A stretch of 64,000 bases of DNA from Veillonella magna DSM 19857 (lineage in GTDB: Bacteria; Bacillota; Negativicutes; Veillonellales; Veillonellaceae), in assembly GCF_000428745.1 (NCBI RefSeq), contig NZ_AUAN01000006.1, positions 1 to 64,000 on the forward strand, given 5' to 3'. The position numbers and the translations under genes are program-made. Every line of letters starts with the position of its first letter. Positions within the stretch are counted from its first letter, which is position 1. Below are positions 54,849 through 62,843 of this stretch, one piece after another. A model generated the notes under the pieces. It was not told the origin of the DNA. It saw only the letters and a program-made list of their open reading frames with translations, and did no database searches.

Positions 54849-55058
54849 ACATACATCCTTCCTTATACATATATACTACCTATGTAATACCTAGACGGTA
54901 ACAGTACACTACCGGTACTGCTGTGTTACTATACGCGTATAGGCGTGTTTGAAACGTTATTATTATATATAAAGAGTGACGGTACTACAAATGAATAGTC
55001 GGCATAATGGATATGGGCATACTAAATAATCGCCATAGTTGTATTTACGCGCAGCGGA

Positions 55059-56246
55059 TTATCGGACGGTTAGTCCTTCCCCGATGCGCCGAGCCACGTC
55101 TTCGACGATGGCCGGGGCTGTCGCTAAGTTAAAACGGGCAAAGCCCTGATAGTTGGGGGCAAACCATTCGCCAAAGTCTACGGCAACACCGCAGGTGTCT
55201 TGCAGAAATGCCTTCGTCGCTTCCGGTGCCAGGTAAGCGCGGAAATCCACCCAACAAAGGTAAGTGCCTTCCAGGGGCGTGATGATGAGTTCCGGCGCCT
55301 CTTCCTTTAACCGTCGGGAGAAGGTGACGGCGTTTTGACGAATGACATTAATCAATGCATCCAGCCAATCGTCGCCGTATGTATAAGCCGCTTCGGTTGC
55401 CGTAATGGACAGGGCGTTCGGCTCGATTTGTCCCAAGGTTTTCATGTAAGCCATGTACTGTTTGCGCACGTTTTCGTTGGGAATGAATAGGTGCGAGTGT
55501 AAAAGCGACGCTAGGTTAAAGGATTTTGAAGCGGAGTTGACTACGATAATCCGATCTTGGTACTTGCCGTTAGCAACGCGCAGTGCCGGTGTAATGGGAC
55601 GGGAACCGGGAATGATATCCTGGTGAATTTCATCGCTGATGATTGGCACGTCATACTCGTTGCAAAGCACAAATAAACGGGTCAGTTCGTCTTCACTCCA
55701 CACGCGGCTTACCGGATTGTGGGGGTTGCAGAGAATGAACATGCGCACACGGCCGGAGCGAAGCTTTGTTTCCACATCGGTGAAGTCAATGGAATAGCGC
55801 CCGCTTTCATCGGCAACGAGATCGCTGGTATACAACGTGCGACCGGTATCGTTGATGGCATAGTGGAAAGGATAATAGACAGGCGTGAGAATCAGCACGC
55901 CGTCACCGGGTTTGGTCAAGGCATTGATTAAACTGTACAAGGCGTTGACGACGCCGGAAGAAAAGCGGAACCACTCGCGCTTTAGCGTATAGCCGTGGCG
56001 CCGTTTATGCCAACCGATGACGGCATCGTAATAGCTGTCGGGAATCAACGTGTAACCATACACGCCGTGAGCCACGCGTTCCTCTAACGCGGCAGTAATG
56101 GCAGGACAGGTTTTAAATTCCATGTCCGCTACCCACATGGCGGTTAAGTCGGCATTGCCGAATTTCTTTTCCAAGGCATCCCATTTTAAACTGTTGGTGT
56201 GACGCCGTGATACGAGATACTGTGTTAAAAACTGAGTGGTGTCCAT
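55059..56246 (-). CDS. PatB/MalY-type cystathionine beta-lyase (C-S lyase)
   Basis: This 395-residue PLP enzyme of the aminotransferase fold has MWVADMEFKTCPAITAAL (family N-terminal motif), CNPHNPVSRVWSEDEL, ISDEIHQDII and the PLP lysine in NSASKSFNLA. MalY/PatB enzymes cleave C-S bonds of cystathionine or cysteine, releasing ammonia, pyruvate and a thiol or sulfide. A cysteine desulfidase gene lies 5 kb away. Its own promoter region is AT-rich with degenerate repeats. Confidence 0.92.
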   Translation of the reverse strand: MDTTQFLTQYLVSRRHTNSLKWDALEKKFGNADLTAMWVADMEFKTCPAITAALEERVAHGVYGYTLIPDSYYDAVIGWHKRRHGYTLKREWFRFSSGVVNALYSLINALTKPGDGVLILTPVYYPFHYAINDTGRTLYTSDLVADESGRYSIDFTDVETKLRSGRVRMFILCNPHNPVSRVWSEDELTRLFVLCNEYDVPIISDEIHQDIIPGSRPITPALRVANGKYQDRIIVVNSASKSFNLASLLHSHLFIPNENVRKQYMAYMKTLGQIEPNALSITATEAAYTYGDDWLDALINVIRQNAVTFSRRLKEEAPELIITPLEGTYLCWVDFRAYLAPEATKAFLQDTCGVAVDFGEWFAPNYQGFARFNLATAPAIVEDVARRIGEGLTVR

Positions 56247-56424
56247 AGTGCGCTCCTTTCATGATGAAGCAACTTAATAATAGGTGTTAGTCATAGTAAC
56301 TTAGAGATAGGTATTAGTCATGGTGCCATATGTGTTGCCGCTTCGTTTGGTTATACTGATGAAGACGTTAATAGCTGTTAACGCTGTCACATGCATGGGC
56401 GTGTGTCCGTATAGGGGTAGTATA

Positions 56425-56630
56425 GCACGGTTTCGATGTAGACGTAGTATGGTGTGGTTGCTATATGCGTAGTGTGGCGTGTTTGCTATATACGTAATTG
56501 GTGTATTTGTTATATGTGCAGTATATAGCGTGTTATATATATGTAGTATGCAGTGTGTTTAATATATGCGTAATGTAACGAGTTTAATAGATGTATAATA
56601 TAGTGCGTTTAATACGTGTGTAATGCAATA
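56425..56630. repeat. Degenerate AT-rich tandem repeat, unit about 25 bp
   Basis: About eight units resemble GTAGTGTGGCGTGTTTGCTA followed by TATAC, with much divergence. The stretch 56247-56424 before it holds shorter variants (TTAGTCATAGTAACTTAGAG) and no gene. Confidence 0.6.
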
Positions 56631-56696
56631 AGAAAATTAAAAAAGTTATGTACATAAAATATCGATAGAGTGGAGTAAAGAAAATTGTTAAAAGAC

Positions 56697-56725
56697 TTAA
56701 CATTTTATGTATTTTGTGTTATAGT
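56697..56725 (+). promoter_or_regulatory. Promoter of antitoxin RNA 1
   Basis: TTAACA (56697-56702) and TATAGT (56720-56725) with a 17-bp spacer that closely matches the spacer of the next antitoxin promoter. Confidence 0.65.
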
Positions 56726-56731
56726 AACCGT

Positions 56732-56805
56732 GTTAAGCATTTAATTATGTGACTAGTTATCCTTTTGACTCTCGAAAAAAGGACGGTGGGGACCGTCCTT
56801 TTTTT
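56732..56805 (+). ncRNA. Candidate antitoxin RNA 1
   Basis: The RNA would be about 74 nt, ending at the bidirectional terminator AAAAAAGGACGGT/ACCGTCCTTTTTTT (56775-56805). It converges on toxin gene 1, in the arrangement of Fst/par and TxpA/RatA type I systems, where the small RNA pairs with the toxin message. Confidence 0.55.
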
Positions 56806-56834
56806 CTTGCTTATTTTTTGCGCTTTCTTGCTAA

Positions 56835-56897
56835 CTATTCGCTGTAGATAGTGACAGCGATGGCAATCATTAAAGAAAGAACTTCGTATGTGCTCAT
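56835..56897 (-). CDS. Type I toxin-like mini-gene 1 (chimeric, prematurely stopped)
   Basis: The 20-residue frame reads MSTYEVLSLM joined to IAIAVTIYSE and a TAG. Past the stop the frame continues LARKRKK. The first half is identical to the holin-like toxin 3; the second half matches the Fst-like tail seen at 57127-57186, where the stop is a tryptophan (YSEWLVRKHKK). The site AAAGGTGGTGATC is almost fully complementary to the 16S rRNA 3' end. It looks like a recombinant of two toxins that then lost its tail. Confidence 0.6.
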   Translation of the reverse strand: MSTYEVLSLMIAIAVTIYSE

Positions 56898-56975
56898 GGG
56901 ATCACCACCTTTAGTGATGAACCCAACCTCGTCAGCTATCTCAATACAAGTATAACAGAGTAATCATTGATAGTC

Positions 56976-57004
56976 TTACCATTTTATAGATCGTGTGTTA
57001 TACT
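56976..57004 (+). promoter_or_regulatory. Promoter of antitoxin RNA 2
   Basis: TTACCA (56976-56981) and TATACT (56999-57004) with a 17-bp spacer. Confidence 0.65.
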
Positions 57005-57010
57005 ATTAGC

Positions 57011-57120
57011 AGGTAGTGACAGCGATGGCAACAATGAGCGGGGCGAGCAAGGGCACCCAAATTACAGATGTAACTAGCTCAAAGAGAGATTAAAAAGGAC
57101 GGTGGCAGCCGTCCTTTTTT
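57011..57120 (+). ncRNA. Candidate antitoxin RNA 2
   Basis: It would end at the terminator AAAAAGGACGGT/GCCGTCCTTTTTT (57092-57120). Bases 57016-57034 (TGACAGCGATGGCAA) repeat the antisense of the toxin coding region, a direct-repeat layout known from Fst/par modules. The opposite strand of 57010-57070 would code LAPLIVAIAVTT, like an Fst toxin N-terminal half. Confidence 0.55.
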
Positions 57121-57126
57121 CCTTGC

Positions 57127-57186
57127 TTATTTTTTGTGTTTTCTTACTAACCATTCGCTGTAGGTAGCAACAGCGATGGCAATCAT
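57127..57186 (-). pseudogene. Fst-like toxin remnant (C-terminal half)
   Basis: From an ATG at 57186 the frame gives MIAIAVATYSEWLVRKHKK. The WLVRKHKK tail resembles the WLxxRxKK end of Fst-family toxins. No ribosome binding site precedes it, and the expected N-terminal half is displaced to the other side of the terminator, so it is probably broken. Confidence 0.5.
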
Positions 57187-57201
57187 GAGAGAAGAGAAAA
57201 T

Positions 57202-57231
57202 TTGACTCTCCCCTTATAGATAGCGTATAAT
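57202..57231 (+). promoter_or_regulatory. Promoter of antitoxin RNA 3
   Basis: TTGACT (57202-57207) and TATAAT (57226-57231) are 18 bp apart. It is the strongest promoter of the array. Confidence 0.75.
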
Positions 57232-57237
57232 GAACGT

Positions 57238-57341
57238 ATGAAAAGAGATAGCTGACGAGTGGATGCGTCGGGCTCATCTCTCGAAATTAAAAATTTAGAT
57301 TGATGAAAGGGCCCGACGTTCCTACAGTGTTGGGTCTTTTA
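57238..57341 (+). ncRNA. Candidate antitoxin RNA 3
   Basis: It begins with a hairpin-forming stretch (GAGATAGCTGACGAG to CTCATCTC) and ends at the terminator GGGCCCGACGTT/AGTGTTGGGTC plus TTTT. It converges on and touches the 3' end of toxin gene 3. A related RNA occurs at 63806. Confidence 0.65.
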
Positions 57342-57410
57342 TCATTTTAGGATAAAAGCCACAAGCATAGCAAAGGCAATCATTAAAGAAAGAACTTCGT
57401 ATGTGCTCAT
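57342..57410 (-). CDS. Putative holin-like type I toxin
   Basis: This 22-residue peptide starts MSTYEVLSLMIAFAMLVAFI and ends LK. It is a membrane-spanning peptide of the putative holin-like toxin family (TxpA/BsrG relatives), whose members commonly begin MSTYE or MSTFE. The site AAAGGCGGTGATC pairs extensively with 16S rRNA. A TATACT box lies about 55 bp upstream on the minus strand (57462-57467). It is the only toxin of the array that looks intact, and it is paired with antitoxin RNA 3. Confidence 0.72.
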   Translation of the reverse strand: MSTYEVLSLMIAFAMLVAFILK

Positions 57411-57765
57411 GGGATCACCGCCTTTAGTGATGAAGCCAACCTCGTCAGCTATCCTAATACAAGTATATCATATTTCGTACAAAGAGACTGAAAAACGAAT
57501 TATATGTGTGAAAGAATTTTATAAAATGGTTAATGAAAAAGTCGGAATACAATGATGATGTCCATCGTTGTGCTCCGGCTTTTTTACTGTGCATAAATTA
57601 CTTTACCAGGTGATCCCCCGATAAATTTTCCCTGACAAAAAAGGATTTTTGTCATTGCACTTTGAATATATACAATATGTGATTTATGAAATTTGATGTT
57701 ATTTCGATACTTCCTTTGCTAGAATGAAACCAAATGTAGCCAAATAGACATAAGGAGTGACAAAC
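57411..57765. other. Toxin 3 leader and fixC upstream region
   Basis: The toxin leader contains GATAGCTGACGAG (minus strand). To the right are a T-rich hairpin-like tract (TCCATCGTTGTGCTCCGGC region) and an inverted repeat TGACAAAAA/TTTTTGTCA at about 57632-57653 that may regulate fixC. TTGCAC near 57654 is a possible -35 box. Confidence 0.4.
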
Positions 57766-59052
57766 ATGAGCCAAGAACGTTTTGATGCGATTGTGGTAGG
57801 CGGCGGTATGGCCGGTGCCTCGGCAGCCTATCGTTTGGCCAAGGCCGGCATTCGTGTGCTGATCGTTGAACGCGGCAATTATGCAGGGGCCAAGAACGTA
57901 ACCGGCGGACGCATTTACACGCATTCGCTGGAGCAGCTTATCCCTGATTTTAGAAAGCGTGCCCCCTTGGAACGAAAAGTAACGCAGGAACGCATTTCTA
58001 TTTTAGAAGGCGGTAAGTCGACAACCATAGAATATAACGGCGGTGCAGAGCATCCCGATGAAGAGTCCTATGTGGTACTGCGCAGCGTGTTTGATAAGTG
58101 GCTGGCAGATGAAGCGGCTAACGCCGGTGCGATGGTGGTCAACCGCATTCAGGTGGACAGCTTGCTTATGCAGGGTGATCGCGTAGTAGGCGTGCGTTGC
58201 GGTAATGATGAAGCCTATGCCAATGTAGTGATTCTGGCAGACGGAGTTAACTCGTTGTTGGCAGAGCGCGCCGGTTTGCGTGCGCCCCTACGCCCGGCAG
58301 AGGTGGCGGTCAGTGCCAAAGAAGTATATACCTTTAACAAGGGTGTCATCGAGGAACGATTCGGGTTGGCCGCGGATGAAGGGGCCTCCTGGCTTTTCAT
58401 GGGAGATATTACGCATGGCCTTATGGGCGGCGGCTTTCTATACACCAATAAAAACAGCGTGTCCATCGGCATTGTGGTCAGCTTGGAGCACATCGGCGAA
58501 GCGGATGCGACGATTGAAGATATGATGAATGAATTCATGGCGTATCCTACGGTGGCGCGTCTTCTTAAAGGTGGCAAGCTGGTAGAACGCAGCGGTCACA
58601 TGGTGCCGGAAGCCGGGTACCAAGCGGTATCTACTCTCAGCGGTGACGGGTTTATCATCGTCGGAGATGCCGCCGGTTTCTGTGTGAACATGGGCTACAC
58701 CGTACGCGGTATGGACTTTGCCATCGCGTCCGGCATGTATGCGGCGGATGCGGTGATTAAGGCACATAAGCTAGGCGATTTTTCCGCCGGTGCCATGCGC
58801 TATTACGATCTCAAGGTGGAGGACAGCTTCATCGGCAAGGATTTGAAACAATATCGCCGCTTGCCGGACTTCCTCAACAATCCGCGTATTTTTACAGCCT
58901 ACCCGGCCATGGTCAACGGCATTATGCAGGATGTCTTTACGGTGAACGGTAAAGGGGCATCGCCGTTGGTACCTAAGCTGTTAAAACGTGCGAACAAGGC
59001 CGGCTTGGTGGGCCTTGCCATGGATGCGCTGAAAGGAGGTCGTGCCCTATGA
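57766..59052 (+). CDS. fixC: FixC-type electron transfer flavoprotein oxidoreductase
   Basis: This 428-residue FAD protein of the ETF-quinone oxidoreductase family has the dinucleotide motif VVGGGMAGASAAYRLAKAG and the second FAD motif GDGFIIVGDAAGFCVNMGYT. The ATG at 57766 follows AAGGAGTG. In FixABCX complexes FixC passes electrons from the ETF to a quinone while FixX/ETF serve the low-potential branch. It overlaps fixX by four bases (ATGA), and fixA and fixB follow directly. Confidence 0.93.
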   Translation: MSQERFDAIVVGGGMAGASAAYRLAKAGIRVLIVERGNYAGAKNVTGGRIYTHSLEQLIPDFRKRAPLERKVTQERISILEGGKSTTIEYNGGAEHPDEESYVVLRSVFDKWLADEAANAGAMVVNRIQVDSLLMQGDRVVGVRCGNDEAYANVVILADGVNSLLAERAGLRAPLRPAEVAVSAKEVYTFNKGVIEERFGLAADEGASWLFMGDITHGLMGGGFLYTNKNSVSIGIVVSLEHIGEADATIEDMMNEFMAYPTVARLLKGGKLVERSGHMVPEAGYQAVSTLSGDGFIIVGDAAGFCVNMGYTVRGMDFAIASGMYAADAVIKAHKLGDFSAGAMRYYDLKVEDSFIGKDLKQYRRLPDFLNNPRIFTAYPAMVNGIMQDVFTVNGKGASPLVPKLLKRANKAGLVGLAMDALKGGRAL

Positions 59053-59327
59053 AATTGGAAGAAAAGTTAGGCGTCAATAAATATTATGTCAACGAAGGTC
59101 ATCCGCATATTGAAATCATCCACGACTATCCGGACATGGCAGAAAAAATGAAGCTCGTCAATGCTTGCCCCGCCGGTTTGTATACCTTGCAGGACGATGG
59201 CACGCTGGCCTTTGATTATGCAGGCTGTTTGGAATGCGGTACGTGTCGCGTACTTTGCGGCAACACGATTATAAAGAAATGGGAATACCCGGATGATACG
59301 AAGGGCATTGAGTTTCGTCAAGGCTAA
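59049..59327 (+). CDS. fixX: FixX ferredoxin-like protein
   Basis: This 92-residue protein has cysteines in CPAGLYTL and CLECGTCRVLC, as in the [4Fe-4S] ferredoxin subunit of FixABCX. Its start codon overlaps the fixC stop codon. The family's partner FixC is encoded immediately upstream. Confidence 0.93.
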   Translation: MKLEEKLGVNKYYVNEGHPHIEIIHDYPDMAEKMKLVNACPAGLYTLQDDGTLAFDYAGCLECGTCRVLCGNTIIKKWEYPDDTKGIEFRQG

Positions 59328-59341
59328 CGGAGGACCGAAGT

Positions 59342-60142
59342 ATGGAGTTATTGGTTTGCATTAAACAAGTACCGGATACATCGGAAATCAAACTGGATCC
59401 GGAAACAAATACATTGATTCGCACGGGGTTGCCCAGTATTGTGAACCCCTTTGATTTGAATGCGCTGGAAGCGGCATTGGAGGTAAAGGATGCCAATCCG
59501 GGGGCGCGCATTACGGTGATTACCATGGGACCGCCGCAGGCGCAGATTGCTTTGCGCGAGTGCTTGTCCATGGGGGCCGATGAAGCGTATTTGATTACGG
59601 ACCGTGCTTTTGCGGGAGCGGATACGCTGGCCACCAGTTATACCATTGCTTGTGCGATAAAAAAATTACAACAGGATCAAGGGCATCCGTTCGACATTAT
59701 TTTCTGCGGCAAGCAGGCGATCGACGGGGATACGGCACAGGTGGGCCCGCAGATTGCGGAAGAGCTGGGCATTCCGCAAGTGACCTATGTGTGCGGTATC
59801 GAGGTAACCGGCGATACGGTGAAAACGAAGCGTGAACATGAAGCGGGCTTTGAGGTGTTGGAAACGACCATGCCTTTGTTGGTGACGGCGGTGAAGTCTT
59901 TGAATATTCCGCGGTATCCGCAGCTCATCTATTCCATTCGCGCCAATCGCTATGACATCGGCATGCTTACCGTCAAGGATCTTGATGTGGATCCGAAGCG
60001 CCTGGGCTTACAAGGATCGCCGACGCGGGTGCGCAAGGTATACCAACCGCCGCTTCGCGCCGCCGGTACCGTATGGCAGGAGCCGCCGCAGGAAGCGGTA
60101 GGTAAGCTTATCGATGCGTTGGTGGCTAAGGAAGTTCTTTAA
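59342..60142 (+). CDS. fixA: Electron transfer flavoprotein beta subunit
   Basis: This 266-residue subunit has the family N-terminus MELLVCIKQVPDTSEIKLDP and the nucleotide-binding stretch IIFCGKQAIDGDTAQVGPQI. The motif resembles that of bifurcating ETFs, but the NADH/FAD specificity cannot be settled by eye. It starts 15 bp after fixX. Confidence 0.95.
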   Translation: MELLVCIKQVPDTSEIKLDPETNTLIRTGLPSIVNPFDLNALEAALEVKDANPGARITVITMGPPQAQIALRECLSMGADEAYLITDRAFAGADTLATSYTIACAIKKLQQDQGHPFDIIFCGKQAIDGDTAQVGPQIAEELGIPQVTYVCGIEVTGDTVKTKREHEAGFEVLETTMPLLVTAVKSLNIPRYPQLIYSIRANRYDIGMLTVKDLDVDPKRLGLQGSPTRVRKVYQPPLRAAGTVWQEPPQEAVGKLIDALVAKEVL

Positions 60143-60159
60143 GGCGAGGAGGAATCACG

Positions 60160-61224
60160 ATGTTTGAAGAGTACAAAGGTGTGTATGTGATTGCCGACTG
60201 CTTTGAAGGGCAGGTACGCGGCGTCACCTACGAACTAATAGGACAGGCACGCTTGATTGCGGATCAGCTTGGGGAAAAGGTACATACATTGGTGTTGGGA
60301 GAGGCCGTGGCGGCTACCGCCCCGAGTATGATTGCGCACGGCAGCGATGTGGTGCATGTGTTTGAGCATCCCTTGCTCGGACGGTATACGACGGACGGCT
60401 ACACGAAGGTAATTACCGACTTTTTTGCCGCCCATAAACCGAATGTTATTCTTATCGGGGCGACTAATGACGGTCGCGATTTGGCGCCGCGCATTTCCGG
60501 GCGTATGAAGAACGGCGTTGTAGCAGACTGTACTATTTTAACGGTAGATACAAAGGATGGGTTGGTAGAATGGACACGGCCGGCTTTGGGCGGTAATATT
60601 CTGGCGGAAATTATTTGTCCGGAGCATCGGCCGCAAATGGGTTCGGTGCGACCGAATGTATTTAAAAAGCCGGAGCCTGATGAAACAAGGCAAGGCGAGA
60701 TTTGCAAGGAACCGGTGCAGCTGGCGGACGGGGATATTCGCAATCGCTTTGTGGAGATGATTCATATCGACAAGGGCGATGTGAATATTGAAGACGCGGA
60801 GATTGTCGTTGCCGGCGGACGGGGCATGGGCAATCAGGCGAACTTTGCCAAATTGCAGGAGCTGGCCGATGTGTTGGGAGGCGTCGTAGGTGTCACCAGA
60901 CCTATTGTAGAAAAGGGCTGGTTTGACCTTAGCCGCCAAATCGGACAAACCGGTAAGACCATTGCGCCGAAGCTGTACCTGGCCTTTGGTATTTCCGGTG
61001 CCATTCAGCACACCGCAGGTATCACCGGCGCGGAGGTCATCGTGGCGGTCAACAATGATCCAGAGGCTCCGATTTTCAAAGTGTGTGATTACGGTATCGT
61101 AGGCGATGCGTTGCAGGTAATTGACGAAATGATTAGGCAGTGTAAGCGAATTAAGGCGAACGGCGGCGATGCCGCTGTGGCATTTGCCCAAACGCAGCAA
61201 GTACCATCGGCCGATGAAGCATAA
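60160..61224 (+). CDS. fixB: Electron transfer flavoprotein alpha subunit
   Basis: This 354-residue subunit has the C-terminal FAD-binding signature YLAFGISGAIQHTAGI and NNDPEAPIFKVCDYGIVGD. GGRGMGNQANFAKLQELADV starts the FAD domain. Together with fixA it forms the ETF dimer. The operon ends in a terminator. Confidence 0.96.
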   Translation: MFEEYKGVYVIADCFEGQVRGVTYELIGQARLIADQLGEKVHTLVLGEAVAATAPSMIAHGSDVVHVFEHPLLGRYTTDGYTKVITDFFAAHKPNVILIGATNDGRDLAPRISGRMKNGVVADCTILTVDTKDGLVEWTRPALGGNILAEIICPEHRPQMGSVRPNVFKKPEPDETRQGEICKEPVQLADGDIRNRFVEMIHIDKGDVNIEDAEIVVAGGRGMGNQANFAKLQELADVLGGVVGVTRPIVEKGWFDLSRQIGQTGKTIAPKLYLAFGISGAIQHTAGITGAEVIVAVNNDPEAPIFKVCDYGIVGDALQVIDEMIRQCKRIKANGGDAAVAFAQTQQVPSADEA

Positions 61225-61232
61225 TTACATAG

Positions 61233-61265
61233 AAAAAGGGTAGGCGAACATCGTCTGCCCTTTTG
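61233..61265 (+). terminator. fix operon terminator
   Basis: AAAAAGGGTAGGCGA and TCGTCTGCCCTTTT form a stem with one G-T pair and a T tail. Confidence 0.8.
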
Positions 61266-61385
61266 TTGCCTGGTAGCTTGTCTGTCTTTTGATCGCCTAG
61301 TGGCTTGTCTGTTTTTTGTTGTCTGGCAGTTTGTTTGTCTTTTGGTTGATTGGCAGCTTGTTTGTCTTTTTGTTGACTGTTATCT
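61266..61385. repeat. T-rich tandem repeat, unit about 27 bp, four copies
   Basis: Units follow TGTTGYCTGGYAGYTTGTYT plus GTCTTTT. They fill the gap between the fix operon and the desulfidase gene. Confidence 0.75.
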
Positions 61386-61450
61386 TTCTATGAGCCTAGC
61401 ATACTCCTATGGTATAATTAACATAAATATGTGTGATGTGGAGGTCTACA

Positions 61451-62692
61451 ATGAAACGAATGGTATCTATGCTGACGCAGGAAGTCGTACCGGCTTTTGG
61501 GTGTACCGAGCCGATTGCTTTGGCTTTTACGGCGGCCAAGGCAGTGGAGGAGTTGGGTACATTTCCAGATGCACTGGTGGTGTCCTGCAGCGGTAATATT
61601 ATAAAGAATGCAAAAAGCGTGGTCATTCCTAATTCCGAGGGTCGCCGAGGCATTTACTACAGCCTGATTCTAGGGGCACTGGTCGGCAATGCCCAGCGGG
61701 AACTGGAAGTATTGGAAGCGTTGACGCCGTCGGATATTGAAAAGGCGGATGAGCTGATGAACAGCGACTTTTGCAAGGTAACGTTGGCGGAAAACGTAGA
61801 GAATTTGTTTATTGATGTAACGGCGATAAAAGGCGATCATCGTACTCGTGTGGTCGTTCAAAATAAGCATACGCATATTACGCATATCGAAAAGGACGGT
61901 GTTACCGTTTTCGATGAGCCGTTAGCAGCGACGCAGGCTGCCGATGAGCTGTTGACCTTTGACGATTGCTACACGTTTGCGGAGACCGCCGATTTGTCGG
62001 AGGTACAGGATCGCCTGTTACAACAGTTTACCTATAACATGGCCATTGCCGAAGAGGGGATGACCCATGATTACGGTGCGAACATAGGCAAGCTGATCAT
62101 GGAAGAGGCGACCAGCTTGCGAGATAAAGCAAGAGCTTATGCAGCGGCCGGGTCCGATGCGCGCATGGGCGGTTGCAGTATGCCGGTTATGATTAACTGC
62201 GGCAGCGGTAATCAGGGGATTACGATTTCCGTGCCGATTTGGGTGTATGCGGAGGAACACAACATTCCTATGGAATGGCGCATTAAAGCCTTGGCGTTGG
62301 CAAACCTGTTGGCCCTTTACATTAAGCAGGGCATCGGCCGACTCAGTGCGTATTGTGCCGTAGTCAGTGCTGCTTCCGCAGGGGCGGCCGGTGTGGCCTA
62401 TCTCATGGGCGAGCCGAAAGCGGTGGTGGAAGCTACGCTGTCGAATGCGCTAGCCGGTACATCCGGCGTAGTATGCGATGGAGCCAAGCCGTCATGTGCC
62501 ATGAAAATTGCCTTGTCCGTCGGCAATGCGCTGTTGGCATATAAAATGGCGCGCACCGATAATAACTTTAAGTCCGGTGAAGGCCTGGTGAAAGGCACGG
62601 TGGATCGCACGGTAGCCACCATTGGCGATGTAGCCAGAGTGGGCATGAAGGAAACGGACATCGTCATTTTAGAATCTATGCTGGAAAAATAA
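61451..62692 (+). CDS. cyuA: L-cysteine desulfidase / serine dehydratase-like (UPF0597, YhaM/CyuA family)
   Basis: This 413-residue protein has the family iron-sulfur cysteines in AFGCTEPIAL, GGCSMPVMINCGSGNQG and VVCDGAKPSCAMK. Family members break cysteine into sulfide, ammonia and pyruvate, and some act on serine. The ATG at 61451 follows GTGGAGG. The gene symbol is given by family. With the C-S lyase at 55 kb it points to fermentation of sulfur amino acids. Confidence 0.88.
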   Translation: MKRMVSMLTQEVVPAFGCTEPIALAFTAAKAVEELGTFPDALVVSCSGNIIKNAKSVVIPNSEGRRGIYYSLILGALVGNAQRELEVLEALTPSDIEKADELMNSDFCKVTLAENVENLFIDVTAIKGDHRTRVVVQNKHTHITHIEKDGVTVFDEPLAATQAADELLTFDDCYTFAETADLSEVQDRLLQQFTYNMAIAEEGMTHDYGANIGKLIMEEATSLRDKARAYAAAGSDARMGGCSMPVMINCGSGNQGITISVPIWVYAEEHNIPMEWRIKALALANLLALYIKQGIGRLSAYCAVVSAASAGAAGVAYLMGEPKAVVEATLSNALAGTSGVVCDGAKPSCAMKIALSVGNALLAYKMARTDNNFKSGEGLVKGTVDRTVATIGDVARVGMKETDIVILESMLEK

Positions 62693-62708
62693 GGCTGACA
62701 CAGTAATG

Positions 62709-62828
62709 ACTAAGAAATGAATTGTTGAGAAAGCAATTACTAAGAAGCGAATTGCTAAGAAAGTAATTACTAAGAAGTGAATTGCTAAGAAAGTAATTAC
62801 TGCGAAAGCAACTACTGAGAAATGAATT
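62709..62828. repeat. 30-bp tandem repeat, about four copies
   Basis: Three full units (ACTAAGAAGTGAATTGCTAA and ten more bases) and a diverged fourth lie between the desulfidase and SDR genes. The last copy runs into the ribosome binding region AAGGAGGG. Confidence 0.85.
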
Positions 62829-62843
62829 AAGGAGGGAACCATC

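Noticed and set aside
57011-57060. A separate fourth toxin gene on the minus strand (LAPLIVAIAVTT frame)
   Set aside because: No start codon with a binding site and a stop right after the hydrophobic stretch; better explained as a displaced half or as the direct repeat of the antitoxin RNA.
62709-62828. 30-bp repeats resembling a short CRISPR array
   Set aside because: Units are directly adjacent without unique spacers, and no cas genes are present.
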